In this document: positions 34,624-43,875 of the stretch, one piece after another
Position numbering within the stretch: position 1 is the first letter of the stretch
Layout: each line of letters begins with the position of its first letter
DNA from: DAOLCO01 sp964612555
Lineage (GTDB): Bacteria; Bdellovibrionota_C; UBA2361; SZUA-149; DAOLCO01
Direction: 5' to 3'
DNA: 64,000 nt
NCBI GenBank assembly: GCA_964612555.1
Contig: CAZTBW010000003.1
Location: 194,100 to 258,099, forward strand
Made by a program: the position numbers and the translations under genes
The notes under the pieces: model-generated
Databases searched by the model: none
What the model was told of the DNA's origin: nothing
What the model saw: only the letters and a program-made list of their open reading frames with translations

Positions 34624-35016
34624 ATGACCTCCGCGGAACTAAAAACCCTGAGAGAGTCCTTGGGACTCTCTCAGTCTTGGCTCCAGCGTCAAGCCGGTGT
34701 AAATCAAATTCGTACAGTCCAACACTGGGAATCGGGTCGCAACAACGTCCCCGAGGATGTCGCTCAGCTCATGCTGAGCACACAGGCGAAACTTGAGCAC
34801 ATCGTCGCTCAGACGATCAAATTTGTAAAAAGCCAAAAAGCAAAACCCCAGATCATAGACCTCGTGCGGTATCGTACGGACGAGGAACTCTGGGAAGCGC
34901 ATCCAGACTTCCATCCACTCCCCGCCACGTTTCACGCTGCGATGTTGCAGCGGACGGTGGATGAGCTGAGGCAGTTGGGGGTTGAGGCGGAGATTACTTA
35001 TTCTGATCGACAGTAA
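34624..35016 (+). CDS. HTH regulator, DUF1870/YdiL-like
   Basis: A 130-residue protein with an N-terminal HTH: SAELKTLRESLGLSQSWLQRQAGVNQIRTVQHWESGRNNVPEDVAQLML (2-50), in the style of YdiL/DUF1870 regulators. The C-terminal part (RYRTDEELWEAHPDFHPLPATFHAAMLQRTVDELRQLGVEAEITYSD) is a separate small domain. Last gene of the + left arm, so it could repress the arm, including the promoter at 32868. An anti-CRISPR-associated (Aca) type role is possible but not shown. Confidence 0.72.
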   Translation: MTSAELKTLRESLGLSQSWLQRQAGVNQIRTVQHWESGRNNVPEDVAQLMLSTQAKLEHIVAQTIKFVKSQKAKPQIIDLVRYRTDEELWEAHPDFHPLPATFHAAMLQRTVDELRQLGVEAEITYSDRQ

Positions 35017-35017
35017 C

Positions 35018-35119
35018 TCAAGGAAGCCTAGACCGCTTCTTCGTCTTCTTCTTCCACCACCTCCAAATGATCTTCAAAATTAAATCGAGTGGAATTATAA
35101 TTTTTTTCGGAAGTTTCAT
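35018..35119 (-). CDS. 33-residue cationic Trp-rich micropeptide in the lysis cassette
   Basis: Its ATG overlaps the stop of the upstream gene as ATGA, continuing a chain of four such overlaps. The product is a hydrophobic helix (KIIIPLDLILKIIWRWW) followed by a strongly basic tail (KKKTKKRSR). It is too short for standard gene callers. It could be a lysis or membrane-active peptide, or a chance frame; the coupling supports translation. Confidence 0.5.
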   Translation of the reverse strand: MKLPKKIIIPLDLILKIIWRWWKKKTKKRSRLP

Positions 35120-35412
35120 GCGTCCATCTTTGTTTTTAAGCCGTCCTTGAATTCTCGTCTCAGCTCTTTTATTTCAATTTCGAGTCTGTCCAACTGAGCT
35201 TGAACGCCGTTCATTACAACGGAAAAGCTGTGAACGATCGGAGCCATGAGACGGCGATCTTCTTTTACATCCGCTTCAAGTTTGTCAACCTTTTTTGCAA
35301 CTTCTGAGAGTTGAGATTTAAACCTGCTCACTTGCCAAACAATCCCCCCAAACTGAGTAGCAAGACCGATTAAGAGCGTGAGTCCGTCCACTGTGATTTC
35401 CTTCTCCATCAT
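35116..35412 (-). CDS. Membrane-anchored coiled-coil protein (inner-membrane spanin candidate)
   Basis: A 98-residue protein with one N-terminal hydrophobic helix (about 9-28, GLTLLIGLATQFGGIVWQV) followed by a long charged coiled coil (33-95). This topology matches Rz-type i-spanins, and a small lipoprotein that could serve as partner lies nearby. It overlaps the holin-like gene by four bases and the micropeptide gene by four. Function is inferred from topology and context. Confidence 0.65.
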   Translation of the reverse strand: MMEKEITVDGLTLLIGLATQFGGIVWQVSRFKSQLSEVAKKVDKLEADVKEDRRLMAPIVHSFSVVMNGVQAQLDRLEIEIKELRREFKDGLKTKMDA

Positions 35413-35723
35413 TGCTTGACTTTGATCACTCCCGATATATCACCCTGCTTAACTCTCTCTTTCACGACACGCACCCCAGCCCATCCAGCGATAGCGACCA
35501 GAATACTTTCAAGCCCTACCTGAATCGCTTCCAGCGTGACAAGGTTCTGAAGCCAAGCTGGAAGCACGGTGAATATCAACATGGCAATCGCAGGGCTTGC
35601 AGAGACAACGTGCTCAAGCACCACGGCGGCAACAGCCGTAAGCACGCTTCTGATAGTAACGCTATGCAGAGCTGGCTTCGCCCCTTCTGATTGTGTGTAC
35701 TCATCTTTTATTGACTTTGACAT
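35409..35723 (-). CDS. Holin-like phage membrane protein
   Basis: A 104-residue protein with two or three hydrophobic helices (about 27-42, 44-63 and 72-88), a charged N-terminus and a basic C-terminus (RVVKERVKQGD), as in phage holins. A GGAGG binding site lies before the ATG. It sits between two small membrane-associated genes, overlapping each. Holin function is inferred from topology and place. Confidence 0.7.
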   Translation of the reverse strand: MSKSIKDEYTQSEGAKPALHSVTIRSVLTAVAAVVLEHVVSASPAIAMLIFTVLPAWLQNLVTLEAIQVGLESILVAIAGWAGVRVVKERVKQGDISGVIKVKQ

Positions 35724-35860
35724 TTCTTTGCCTCCTCAAGATATTCCCTGACCTCTTGTATAAGTTTGTCGGGACATTGATAATATTCAGCTGTTTGCAA
35801 AAGATGTCCTCCATCCTTGAAGCAGCCAGAACACAAAAGAATAAATAAAAGTTTTCTCAT
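35708..35860 (-). CDS. Small lipoprotein, o-spanin-like
   Basis: A 50-residue product MRKLLFILLCSGCFKDGG... has a hydrophobic leader and a lipobox-like CSGC with Cys13 as the lipidation residue; position -3 is Cys, not the ideal Leu. The mature part is short, acidic and has two more Cys. The ATG overlaps the stop of the secreted-protein gene (ATGA) and the 3' end overlaps the holin-like gene by 16 bases. The size fits Rz1-type o-spanins. Not found by a 60-codon cut-off. Confidence 0.65.
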   Translation of the reverse strand: MRKLLFILLCSGCFKDGGHLLQTAEYYQCPDKLIQEVREYLEEAKKCQSQ

Positions 35861-36849
35861 CTCTGATCTCTCCCCATATCAGGAATATTAAAACACTCGG
35901 TACGATCTTCAAACTCAAGTTGAAGAACTCCCTCTCCTGAATGAAATCCGAAATTGTAATGAAGTCTGTTCTCGTTTGCCGTGTTGCAATGTCTGAGGTT
36001 TCCACCATCAATTCTATTTCCGTAAATGTCTTCAAGGTAGATTGATCTAGGTTTCATCTGATTCTTAATGCTCTTGTCGTCTGGGCAATACGCCGAATCA
36101 AGCACCGTGACTGAGCCTCTTCCATCGTCACGCCGAGCTTTCCAGATATTCTTACCACCAAACTTCTTGCAGTAACTTGGGGGCTTGGGAGGTTCTGGCT
36201 TTATCGCATTTAATAGCGACTGCCTTTTGTCCCAATACTGATAATTCGTGCGAATGCAAAAATTATAATCGTATTCGGTTTGCCCTTGCATCAGGAAGCG
36301 AGCGCAAAGATTTGAATCTGGATATATTTCAAAATTTGAACAAGTATAAAACGGGACAGTAGGTTGAACATCTTCCCAGTGAAGCGCACTTTGGAACCCT
36401 GGCTCAAAATCTGCAATCTCAGTTCCCCACCAAGCAACACCTACTCGACATGCATACAGGTGCTGCTCTGCCTCAACCACGTCACTAAACTTATAGGGGT
36501 GGCATTGATACCGACCTTCTTCAAAGACTTTATATTCTCGTGTTTTGCATTCAGGGTTTAAGAATGTACCGCCAAGATCAATAATTGGAGGCATGGGCTT
36601 GATCTCCACGTCCATGCTTGGGGTTTCTACCGGTAGTGGAGTTGGGGCGGGGGTTACTCCATCGCCTGATCTGGTTTCTTTTTCAGGGCTAGGGACAATA
36701 AGAGAATACCCTGCCTCCTCCCACTCTTTCTGCACCGCATCTGCATATCTCTGTAGGTCGTCATTAGCCAAGCCCACCGACGGCGGCGGTATGGCAAAGA
36801 CAAAAGTACTTGTAAAAAAAGATATAAAAAGAAGTACGAGCCTTTTCAT
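35857..36849 (-). CDS. Secreted cysteine-rich protein encoded in the prophage
   Basis: A 330-residue protein with a clear signal peptide (MKRLVLLFISFFTSTFVFA, cleavage after residue 19), a Pro-rich linker (about 60-95) and a Cys-rich domain (about 100-325, more than ten Cys) with motifs HPYKFSDVVEAEQH, NFCIRTNYQYWDKR and GSVTVLDSAYCPDD. No known fold recognised. It lies at the start of the lysis cassette, after the fibre genes. It may be a lysogenic-conversion factor or a lysis accessory. Confidence 0.7.
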   Translation of the reverse strand: MKRLVLLFISFFTSTFVFAIPPPSVGLANDDLQRYADAVQKEWEEAGYSLIVPSPEKETRSGDGVTPAPTPLPVETPSMDVEIKPMPPIIDLGGTFLNPECKTREYKVFEEGRYQCHPYKFSDVVEAEQHLYACRVGVAWWGTEIADFEPGFQSALHWEDVQPTVPFYTCSNFEIYPDSNLCARFLMQGQTEYDYNFCIRTNYQYWDKRQSLLNAIKPEPPKPPSYCKKFGGKNIWKARRDDGRGSVTVLDSAYCPDDKSIKNQMKPRSIYLEDIYGNRIDGGNLRHCNTANENRLHYNFGFHSGEGVLQLEFEDRTECFNIPDMGRDQR

Positions 36850-36916
36850 GTTCCTCCGATAGAATCAGGATTGAGGTTAAGTCCGAGCTTAGTATTTAAT
36901 GCGGTAAACTTGCTGT

Positions 36917-37099
36917 CTAGGTATCGTTTTCAGCCTCTTCTAGCTCAGAATTTACGTCCTGCACGGCTTCGCGGATTAGAGCGGATAACGGTATCGTTAG
37001 CCCTTCTGCAATCATCTGAGCATCATTAACTTGAATCGTAAATGATGATGTCGTTTTTAAAATGGAATTCAACAAGTCTAATCTTTCTTTTGCAGTCAT
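36917..37099 (-). CDS. Small hypothetical phage protein after the tail fibre
   Basis: A 60-residue acidic helical protein (TAKERLDLLNSILKTTSSFTIQVNDAQMIAEGLTIPLSALI...). It ends in -NDT with the stop inside the late-operon boundary repeat, like the prohead protease. It could be a fibre-related accessory protein; unknown. Confidence 0.6.
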   Translation of the reverse strand: MTAKERLDLLNSILKTTSSFTIQVNDAQMIAEGLTIPLSALIREAVQDVNSELEEAENDT

Positions 37100-37112
37100 A
37101 GTCTTTTCTTTT

Positions 37113-37952
37113 TTATAGTGTTAATAATCCAAGTTCGATCAAGTATTTCGCCAAGGTGTTAATCGCTTCAGCGCAGTGTTGAGCTGTTGCCGCTGGCGGA
37201 TTCAAACTCGTTCTTGTGGTAGGGCTGAAAGCGTTCCAGTTGAAGCTCTTTGCCGTGCCGGTAAATTTCACTTGGCTTGAGAAGAAAAGCGTACCGACCG
37301 GACTACCCGATGCGCCGATATTCCTTGTTCCGTTTTTGGGCAAGAGATGACCAGACATTCCCTCAATTTCCCACCTTGTAGTACCGCTACCTTTAAACGC
37401 CAACCCTGTATTTGGGTCGAAGTTGACCGTAAGTGCCAGAGTGGGGTTGCCAATGTTAGTGGCTCCATTCAGGGCGGTAATATCAGCGTTTGTTCCTGAT
37501 GCCGCTGCTCCAAGGTTTGTTCTTGCCGAAGCTGCACTACTTGCTCCCGTCCCACCGTTTATGATCGCAAGATCAGCGCCCGACCAATTGTCGTTATTGA
37601 CGCTACCGAGAACAGCCAAAGCGCCTAAGCCCAAGTTAGACCTCATTGAAGAAGCGTTCCCTTCGCTTAGATTGTTTGCGATAGCAAACGCTCCTACTTG
37701 GCTCGCCGTCGTACTGTGCGGATTGCTCGTGCTGGCAATGTGAGCTGTGAGCTTCCCGTCAAGGTTATCCCAACCGGAACCGTTCCATCTTTGCAAACCG
37801 GCATAAGTATTATCAAAGCGTATAAAGCCTATAGGTAAATTAGTGTTGTCTTGATAGTTCATCTTACCCAGAGCTTCATCTCTGGCTCGCAACTGACCCA
37901 ATACGTCTGTCTTGTTTGTGGTATTTATCGGATTATTCCAGTTTACACTCAT
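37113..37952 (-). CDS. Tail fibre protein
   Basis: A 279-residue protein of typical fibre composition: RRARDEALGKM-like start, then HIASTSNPHSTTASQVGAF and INGGTGASSAASARTNLGAAASG, repeats common in phage side-fibre stalks. The C-terminus (AEAINTLAKYLIELGLLTL) is a trimerisation-like tip. It lies just downstream of the tail-tip gene and is likely a receptor-binding fibre. Confidence 0.85.
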   Translation of the reverse strand: MSVNWNNPINTTNKTDVLGQLRARDEALGKMNYQDNTNLPIGFIRFDNTYAGLQRWNGSGWDNLDGKLTAHIASTSNPHSTTASQVGAFAIANNLSEGNASSMRSNLGLGALAVLGSVNNDNWSGADLAIINGGTGASSAASARTNLGAAASGTNADITALNGATNIGNPTLALTVNFDPNTGLAFKGSGTTRWEIEGMSGHLLPKNGTRNIGASGSPVGTLFFSSQVKFTGTAKSFNWNAFSPTTRTSLNPPAATAQHCAEAINTLAKYLIELGLLTL

Positions 37953-37965
37953 AGTCTTTCCCCTT

Positions 37966-40900
37966 TTATTCTGATGGTTTTATGATTCCTTCTGCAACCC
38001 AAGACACTTTAACACCTGCTCCACTTGCGTCTGCTCCGTCCTTATCAAAGACATAAATGTCAAACTCGGTTGGGTTCGGTGCGTCAACAAAATCATACAT
38101 GGCGGTCAGGCTACTTGTGCCTTTGGGCGTTAATACGATTGAATTGATGTCAAGAAATTCAAGATTGAAATTCACCGTTGTCGGATTTGATGTAACCTCT
38201 ACAGTGCCGCTGTCTGTCTGTTTCTTAACTTGTACTCTGTATGCATGTTCGTAAAATTGACTTAGCGTTTTATCGTTCGGAGCTTCTATTTCATATCTTA
38301 ATTTGAGATATTGAAAATCCGTTGCTAAGATCGTGCTGTTTCCAGCTCCACCTGACTCATAAGTACCATCATCTTCGCTATAGAGTATTTCAGGAGTGAC
38401 GATCATACCACTTCCAATAAGCGGCACCTCAAGTATGCTCATTGATACCATCGAGGAAGGGACGACTACACCAAGGTCGATCTTTTTTTCTACGATCGAG
38501 ATATTAGAACTACTCGGTTCAAGGAAAAGAGTGTACCCAGCGTCGATAAAATCCTGCAAAGAGGACATACTATTATTGTCGAAATACTCCTCCCACGTCT
38601 CATCTGGAATAACTGGAGCGATAAAACTAATTTCATCCTCTCCCAAAACAGCCTCATCAAATTCATCGTAAGTGCTCGGGTCTATCTCTCCCGAATCGTA
38701 CAAGATGAAATCAGGCGGCTGATTCACCAGCGCATCAATACTCTGCTCGGCTCCTGCATTTCCAGCGGTATCATAAGGAACCACCCAATATCGATATGTA
38801 CCGCCAAGCGTCTCAAAAAGATTTATGAACCCTCTGGAAGTCTCCCCAACCATTACTGAGGTATTAAAGTCAGCCCCTTTTCGTATAAGGTAATAATCAA
38901 TCGGTAGTGTATGTACGGTCGGTTCATCGAAATATAGGAGTACGTTATTATCAATTACTACGGTTCTCAAGCCCATCACCTGCGAAGGTGCCGAGATAGT
39001 AACTTCAACCTCCGCTGTCGCCCCCACGTTTCTCGCAAGATCAATCGCGGCAACAGTGAAGGTTTTTAGTCCATTCCAATTTGCCTTAAACTGATAAAGG
39101 TTCCCTTTCACCCGATCAAGAACCAGACCGCCATCTTTTACTTCATATTGCTCAACCGTGAACTGCGTTGCCACTGGTGGGTTCCAGGTTAGAACCACAT
39201 TTTGTCCCACGATCTGCCCTTGTAATTGTTGCGGTGCGGATGGTGCCGAAATTGTCACTTCAACCGTTGTGTACTCAACGGCTTCATTGCCTGAAGTATC
39301 AACAGCCACCACGTTTACATCATAAGTCCCTGCCTGCTGTATTCCCCAGATAAACTTAGTTACGTCCAACCTGTCAGCGATAATGGCTCTAATCCCCGGA
39401 GATGCTGATGTGTCTTCCGTCTTTTTATATTTCGCTGGCGATGTTGTGGGCATGAACGCAAAGCCATAAACGATAATTGACAGAGGCGGTATGTTCTCGA
39501 ATAGTGGCAAGCCATCATCATTGAGCATCATCAGTCTGAGCGTTCCATTATAGTGAATACTATCTGCCTCAATCTCAAACATCACCCGATAGTACCCGTC
39601 TTCCCATTCGATCACTTGAACTTGCTCAATGCCACCGCTAATCTGCATAACCTCTCCCGTCTCGATATTCACATCAAGGAAAGAATCATCAGGGAAGCCA
39701 TTCTCCATGCTGATGCGGACGTTCTTTATCTCGTCCGCCTTGAGGTGCAAGATGGCTCGGTATCGTAAGCCGTCAACTATTTCAAGACTATCTTGAAATA
39801 GGTTGTAAGACATGAAGAAGGGGAGTGGCACTTGATGTTCAATGCCAAGTAGTAACACTGCAAAACTCAATTCATCGTCATCTAAGTACCGATCAAATGC
39901 GTTGAGAGCAAAGTATAAACCATCATATAACATTGATGGTACGGTGGCTTCTGCACCAATCACAAAGCGGTTAGGGACTGTTCCCATGTTTATTGTGTCT
40001 TGAGCCGTATCAATAAAATTTTTACCATTTATTTCTAATTCTGAATGTGTTCCCGTATATCTGTAAGCAAGTATTTGGTAAGAATCATTTGCGTCTTCTG
40101 AACTTTCTACGATTAGATCAGAAGCAATTCTTCTGTTTATCGCAACTTTCCCTGTTGCTCCGTTATAAAAAAGGTTGTGTCTATAGTTTGTATTTGCTCC
40201 ATAACCAAAACCCCAAAGCGCACTTTGGTCTGGGCTTGCTGGTAAGTTTGGTTTTACTACCGCAAGCATTGTGAATGGCGTATCATTTCCATGAAGAAGA
40301 TAAGATAAAAGGTGAGCGTTTAAGCGATGATTTACGCCATTAAACAACGCACCATCTTTACCGTTAAGTATGTTTTCTTTTCTTATGGGTCTGAATGTTG
40401 AATCGCTTTGTGCTGGATGAAAATCATTCCCCGACTGATCTTCCACCCGTGCAATGCCGCCATCTGGTGCCACGTTGGAACCGCCGACCGTTGCGTCAAA
40501 CAACGTCTCAGGGCGTGAGAAGTAAATAGATAGCTGGTTGCCTGGAATCGCTTCAATGCCGTCTGGGTACTCAAGATTACCAACGGTGAAGCGTTTTGAA
40601 ATAAGAGCTTGTAAGCGTTTTACATCAGCACCAGATAATGGACGATCAAAAATATATAATGCAAGATATTTGCCCCTGAAAAATAAATCTGTTGACGAGT
40701 ATGATCTTGCACCGATAACAAATCTGTTCGGGTTGCTTCCCATGTTTGCTGCGTCTAAGCTGCCAGACCCAACATTAAGACCATCTAAATAAAAATCAAC
40801 TGTTGTGCCACGAAAAACCTTTGCGGCAATTTGATAAGTGTTGTCTGGGTAATTTGCAACGGAAGAATAGGATACATCAGACGTTGATCTTCTCCATGCA

Positions 40901-43875
40901 AGTAATTTAGAATCAGATAAAGTGTATCTAAATTCCCCTCTGTAATCTCCACCTGCACTTGAGCCAAAACTTGCGACAACTGATGAGGTTGCTGCACCAT
41001 TAACATTAGGTGCCCCGACAAAGATCATGGTATATGGGGTATCGTCTCCCTGTCCAATGATTGGTGCGAGTGAATCGGCAGAATAAAAATCATTTGTACC
41101 ATCAAAAGATATATAGTCTCTGTTGGGGACACCTTGCTCATAGACTTCGTATTGACTGATTCGGTGTTGGTAATCAGTCCTACCAGTTCCGTCATCGAGT
41201 TGAATATTGGAAATAGTAAATCCCTTTCCGGAATGATAAGCAGCAGACTGAACAATTCCGGTATAGAACCCACTACCAAGATATTGCCAAGTTCTAGTCC
41301 CTCTATAAATATTATTACCAAGATGCTCAAATTGTATGCCTGTTCTCAGTGAGTAGGAATTATTGTTTAAAACGGAAACATCACCATACATAAATGATGG
41401 ATCGCTATTCGGTACGCTATTGTCATCCATTTTTATTAAGAAGGAGATGGTTGAAGGTTGTGTTAGGCTTAAAAGGTGATATTGTCTTGCTTGCCTGCTG
41501 ATCGTGTTATCTTGAAAATAAATTTCACCTGCTGAATCTAAAAATACTTCTGGGGTGCGAAATGTAACATTCTCTCCCCCATTATGATACCCTGTCCCGC
41601 TCGCTGGTTCTGAGTTGTTCCAAACATTTCTAATGCCCGTGATCGGTTCAGTTGCTCTTATCCCTCTATTGTTATTGTTGGATTGTGTGCCATGATGAGT
41701 TGATACCCCATCTTTCCACCTGCCGACGTTTTGCCCGTAGTTAGCAAGAGTGCTGCCGTCATGGGTTGTGAATAATGTTTCTGGTACATCTGATTCAAAC
41801 TTTGCAACTGGGTGAAAGTCATCTATCGTGTAAATCTTCTTTGGTGAGGTAATAATCAAACTACCCGTATTTTTATTTGACGGCGCAGGAAGGTTTTCCG
41901 CTCCCACTTCGACAAATTTTTTCTTCCAGGCAGTATTTGAAAATTTCTCCGAGTGTAAAAGTCTATTCTCTCTATTATCTGTGTAGCCTAAAACGTAGTG
42001 GGATAAGTCCGCATCGGGGATAGGATTCCATCTCAAATCAACCCCAAGCTCGACTGGTGTTGCAGATAGATGGCTAATCACGCTAGGCGGTGCCGTTTTT
42101 CCCACGACAAGATGATTGAGTATGGTTGTCCATTCACCCGGAGAGCCAATCCCATTCACTGCCCGAACTCGGATGTCGTATCCGACCCCATCCTGCACAT
42201 TCTCAATATAGAAAGAGTTAATATCCCCAATCAAAGTATGATGTTGAATCCAAGAACTACTACTATTCTTCTTATATTGGCACTCGATCTTTCCACCCGC
42301 CCGAACAAAGTTATCTGTGATCTCATTAAACTCACAATAGATTCGTGAAATGATAGTTCCGTCTTTGTTTATAAATAGCTGACTCGTTCCAGATTGAGCT
42401 GTTAATCCTGAGATTTTTGGAACCTGAAAAGCGTTTGGTAAATTTGTATTTGGAGCAAGATCGTGACTTGTCTCTTCTCCATTCACCCATTCATATATTC
42501 CCGGAGCATTCTCTTTCAGTACGAGGGCAACAACCAGATAGTTGTTTGGTGCCGTACCATGCTCAAGTGTCTCCATCTCTTCCACTTCAAAGACCTTGTT
42601 TTCCCAGCCATATTTGGAAATCGTTAGACTCACGTTGTCACCCGGAGTAAGAATAAGAGCTTTCATTCTTGTGGTGAATGACACCCTAAGTCCTTGTCTT
42701 GATTTTTCTATTTTGATTTTTGAAAGTCTTTGAGCAAGAACGGGTGACGTGACAAGTGGGTACCTTACGTCGACAAGCTTCTCTCCACCATCTTCCTCTG
42801 CATACATGCTGTTCTTGACTATCGGGAAGTCGTTTTCTTCGTAGTCACTATTAGGATCAAGGAATCTTCCCTGAACACCATTAAACGATGAAACCCTGTC
42901 GTTATGTGAAGAAATCTCAATATCTGAAATTACATCATCAAGAGTGATTGTCAGCTTCGGGCTGTAGAACTTGGCAGGTTTAATCTTCCACTTTCTATCG
43001 TAATACTGATAAGTGACACGTCCCTCCATTGAATTGACAAGCTCTTGAAGGATTGTTTCCCTGCTCTCAGAAGAAAGAAAGTAGCCATTTACAAAATAAC
43101 GAATCTCGCTCCCTATATATTCACCGCAGTAATTTGCAACCTCGACAAGCCAATCGAGATCAACATCGCTGTATGAATAGCCTAGACCGTAACGAGAGTT
43201 GGTAATAAATGCTGCTGTAACCAAGGCTGCATTGTTTGTGAAAGAAGTAGTATCAAACCTCGGGTCATAACACTTCATCCCCTTCACGATAAAAGAAATA
43301 TCCGGGAAACCATCGCTATAAAGTAATGGATCCCAGCGAAGAGAAAGACCTGCGTTGGCAATGCCATAAAGAACATGAACACTCGTCCATCCTACAAGCT
43401 TTGAGGTGATGTGCGTTTGAGCTGCCTGATCGTCAGTTCCATATCTTTTCTCAAGATAAATGGCATCGGTGAAGACAGGAGATCCCGCTTTTGGGACAAT
43501 CGCAGAGCTCGCACCCGGTACTACGGGAAAATCAATTCTCGCACCATCAAAATAGACTTCCCATATATCCTCGATCTCGTGACCAGCAACCGCAACAACC
43601 ATGTGCATATGGGAATTGTCTGGCTCCATTGCCGCAAAAACGACAATACCCGGAACCTTGCACTGACCAAAAACAATTTGTCTTGGTGCCGTCGAATCTG
43701 TGAAAGTAACTTCTTTTCCTTTAGGGAGAGCTGCAATAATCCTCTCCTCTCTCATCGCTCTGGTTGCTGCTGCAATGTTTATCGAAGTTCTGGGTAGTCG
43801 TCTCTGATTGAGATACCTATGTATCTCTTGAGAAGTCGGTTCGGCGATCTCTGGAAGTGTACCCGGGAAAGCCAT
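37966..43875 (-). CDS. Phage tail tip / host-specificity protein (J-like) with nested adhesin domains
   Basis: A 1969-residue protein, the largest in the window. The first ~460 residues are the J-like tail hub (ALPKGKEVTFTDSTAPRQIVFGQ, SFIVKGMKCYDPRFDTTSFTNNAALVTAAF). FN3-like domains follow (about 490-640), interrupted by a large insertion: a head-spike-fibre-like carbohydrate domain (ENRLLHSEKFSNTAWKKKF) and two related LamG/jelly-roll domains ending NRFVIGA. FN3 domains resume at about 1490-1700, and a C-terminal domain ends the chain. It sits at the tail tip and binds the host receptor. Confidence 0.88.
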   Translation of the reverse strand: MAFPGTLPEIAEPTSQEIHRYLNQRRLPRTSINIAAATRAMREERIIAALPKGKEVTFTDSTAPRQIVFGQCKVPGIVVFAAMEPDNSHMHMVVAVAGHEIEDIWEVYFDGARIDFPVVPGASSAIVPKAGSPVFTDAIYLEKRYGTDDQAAQTHITSKLVGWTSVHVLYGIANAGLSLRWDPLLYSDGFPDISFIVKGMKCYDPRFDTTSFTNNAALVTAAFITNSRYGLGYSYSDVDLDWLVEVANYCGEYIGSEIRYFVNGYFLSSESRETILQELVNSMEGRVTYQYYDRKWKIKPAKFYSPKLTITLDDVISDIEISSHNDRVSSFNGVQGRFLDPNSDYEENDFPIVKNSMYAEEDGGEKLVDVRYPLVTSPVLAQRLSKIKIEKSRQGLRVSFTTRMKALILTPGDNVSLTISKYGWENKVFEVEEMETLEHGTAPNNYLVVALVLKENAPGIYEWVNGEETSHDLAPNTNLPNAFQVPKISGLTAQSGTSQLFINKDGTIISRIYCEFNEITDNFVRAGGKIECQYKKNSSSSWIQHHTLIGDINSFYIENVQDGVGYDIRVRAVNGIGSPGEWTTILNHLVVGKTAPPSVISHLSATPVELGVDLRWNPIPDADLSHYVLGYTDNRENRLLHSEKFSNTAWKKKFVEVGAENLPAPSNKNTGSLIITSPKKIYTIDDFHPVAKFESDVPETLFTTHDGSTLANYGQNVGRWKDGVSTHHGTQSNNNNRGIRATEPITGIRNVWNNSEPASGTGYHNGGENVTFRTPEVFLDSAGEIYFQDNTISRQARQYHLLSLTQPSTISFLIKMDDNSVPNSDPSFMYGDVSVLNNNSYSLRTGIQFEHLGNNIYRGTRTWQYLGSGFYTGIVQSAAYHSGKGFTISNIQLDDGTGRTDYQHRISQYEVYEQGVPNRDYISFDGTNDFYSADSLAPIIGQGDDTPYTMIFVGAPNVNGAATSSVVASFGSSAGGDYRGEFRYTLSDSKLLAWRRSTSDVSYSSVANYPDNTYQIAAKVFRGTTVDFYLDGLNVGSGSLDAANMGSNPNRFVIGARSYSSTDLFFRGKYLALYIFDRPLSGADVKRLQALISKRFTVGNLEYPDGIEAIPGNQLSIYFSRPETLFDATVGGSNVAPDGGIARVEDQSGNDFHPAQSDSTFRPIRKENILNGKDGALFNGVNHRLNAHLLSYLLHGNDTPFTMLAVVKPNLPASPDQSALWGFGYGANTNYRHNLFYNGATGKVAINRRIASDLIVESSEDANDSYQILAYRYTGTHSELEINGKNFIDTAQDTINMGTVPNRFVIGAEATVPSMLYDGLYFALNAFDRYLDDDELSFAVLLLGIEHQVPLPFFMSYNLFQDSLEIVDGLRYRAILHLKADEIKNVRISMENGFPDDSFLDVNIETGEVMQISGGIEQVQVIEWEDGYYRVMFEIEADSIHYNGTLRLMMLNDDGLPLFENIPPLSIIVYGFAFMPTTSPAKYKKTEDTSASPGIRAIIADRLDVTKFIWGIQQAGTYDVNVVAVDTSGNEAVEYTTVEVTISAPSAPQQLQGQIVGQNVVLTWNPPVATQFTVEQYEVKDGGLVLDRVKGNLYQFKANWNGLKTFTVAAIDLARNVGATAEVEVTISAPSQVMGLRTVVIDNNVLLYFDEPTVHTLPIDYYLIRKGADFNTSVMVGETSRGFINLFETLGGTYRYWVVPYDTAGNAGAEQSIDALVNQPPDFILYDSGEIDPSTYDEFDEAVLGEDEISFIAPVIPDETWEEYFDNNSMSSLQDFIDAGYTLFLEPSSSNISIVEKKIDLGVVVPSSMVSMSILEVPLIGSGMIVTPEILYSEDDGTYESGGAGNSTILATDFQYLKLRYEIEAPNDKTLSQFYEHAYRVQVKKQTDSGTVEVTSNPTTVNFNLEFLDINSIVLTPKGTSSLTAMYDFVDAPNPTEFDIYVFDKDGADASGAGVKVSWVAEGIIKPSE

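Noticed and set aside
40000..43800. Frames of 60-130 codons antisense to the tail-tip gene
   Set aside because: They lack binding sites and lie fully inside a clear 1969-codon gene.
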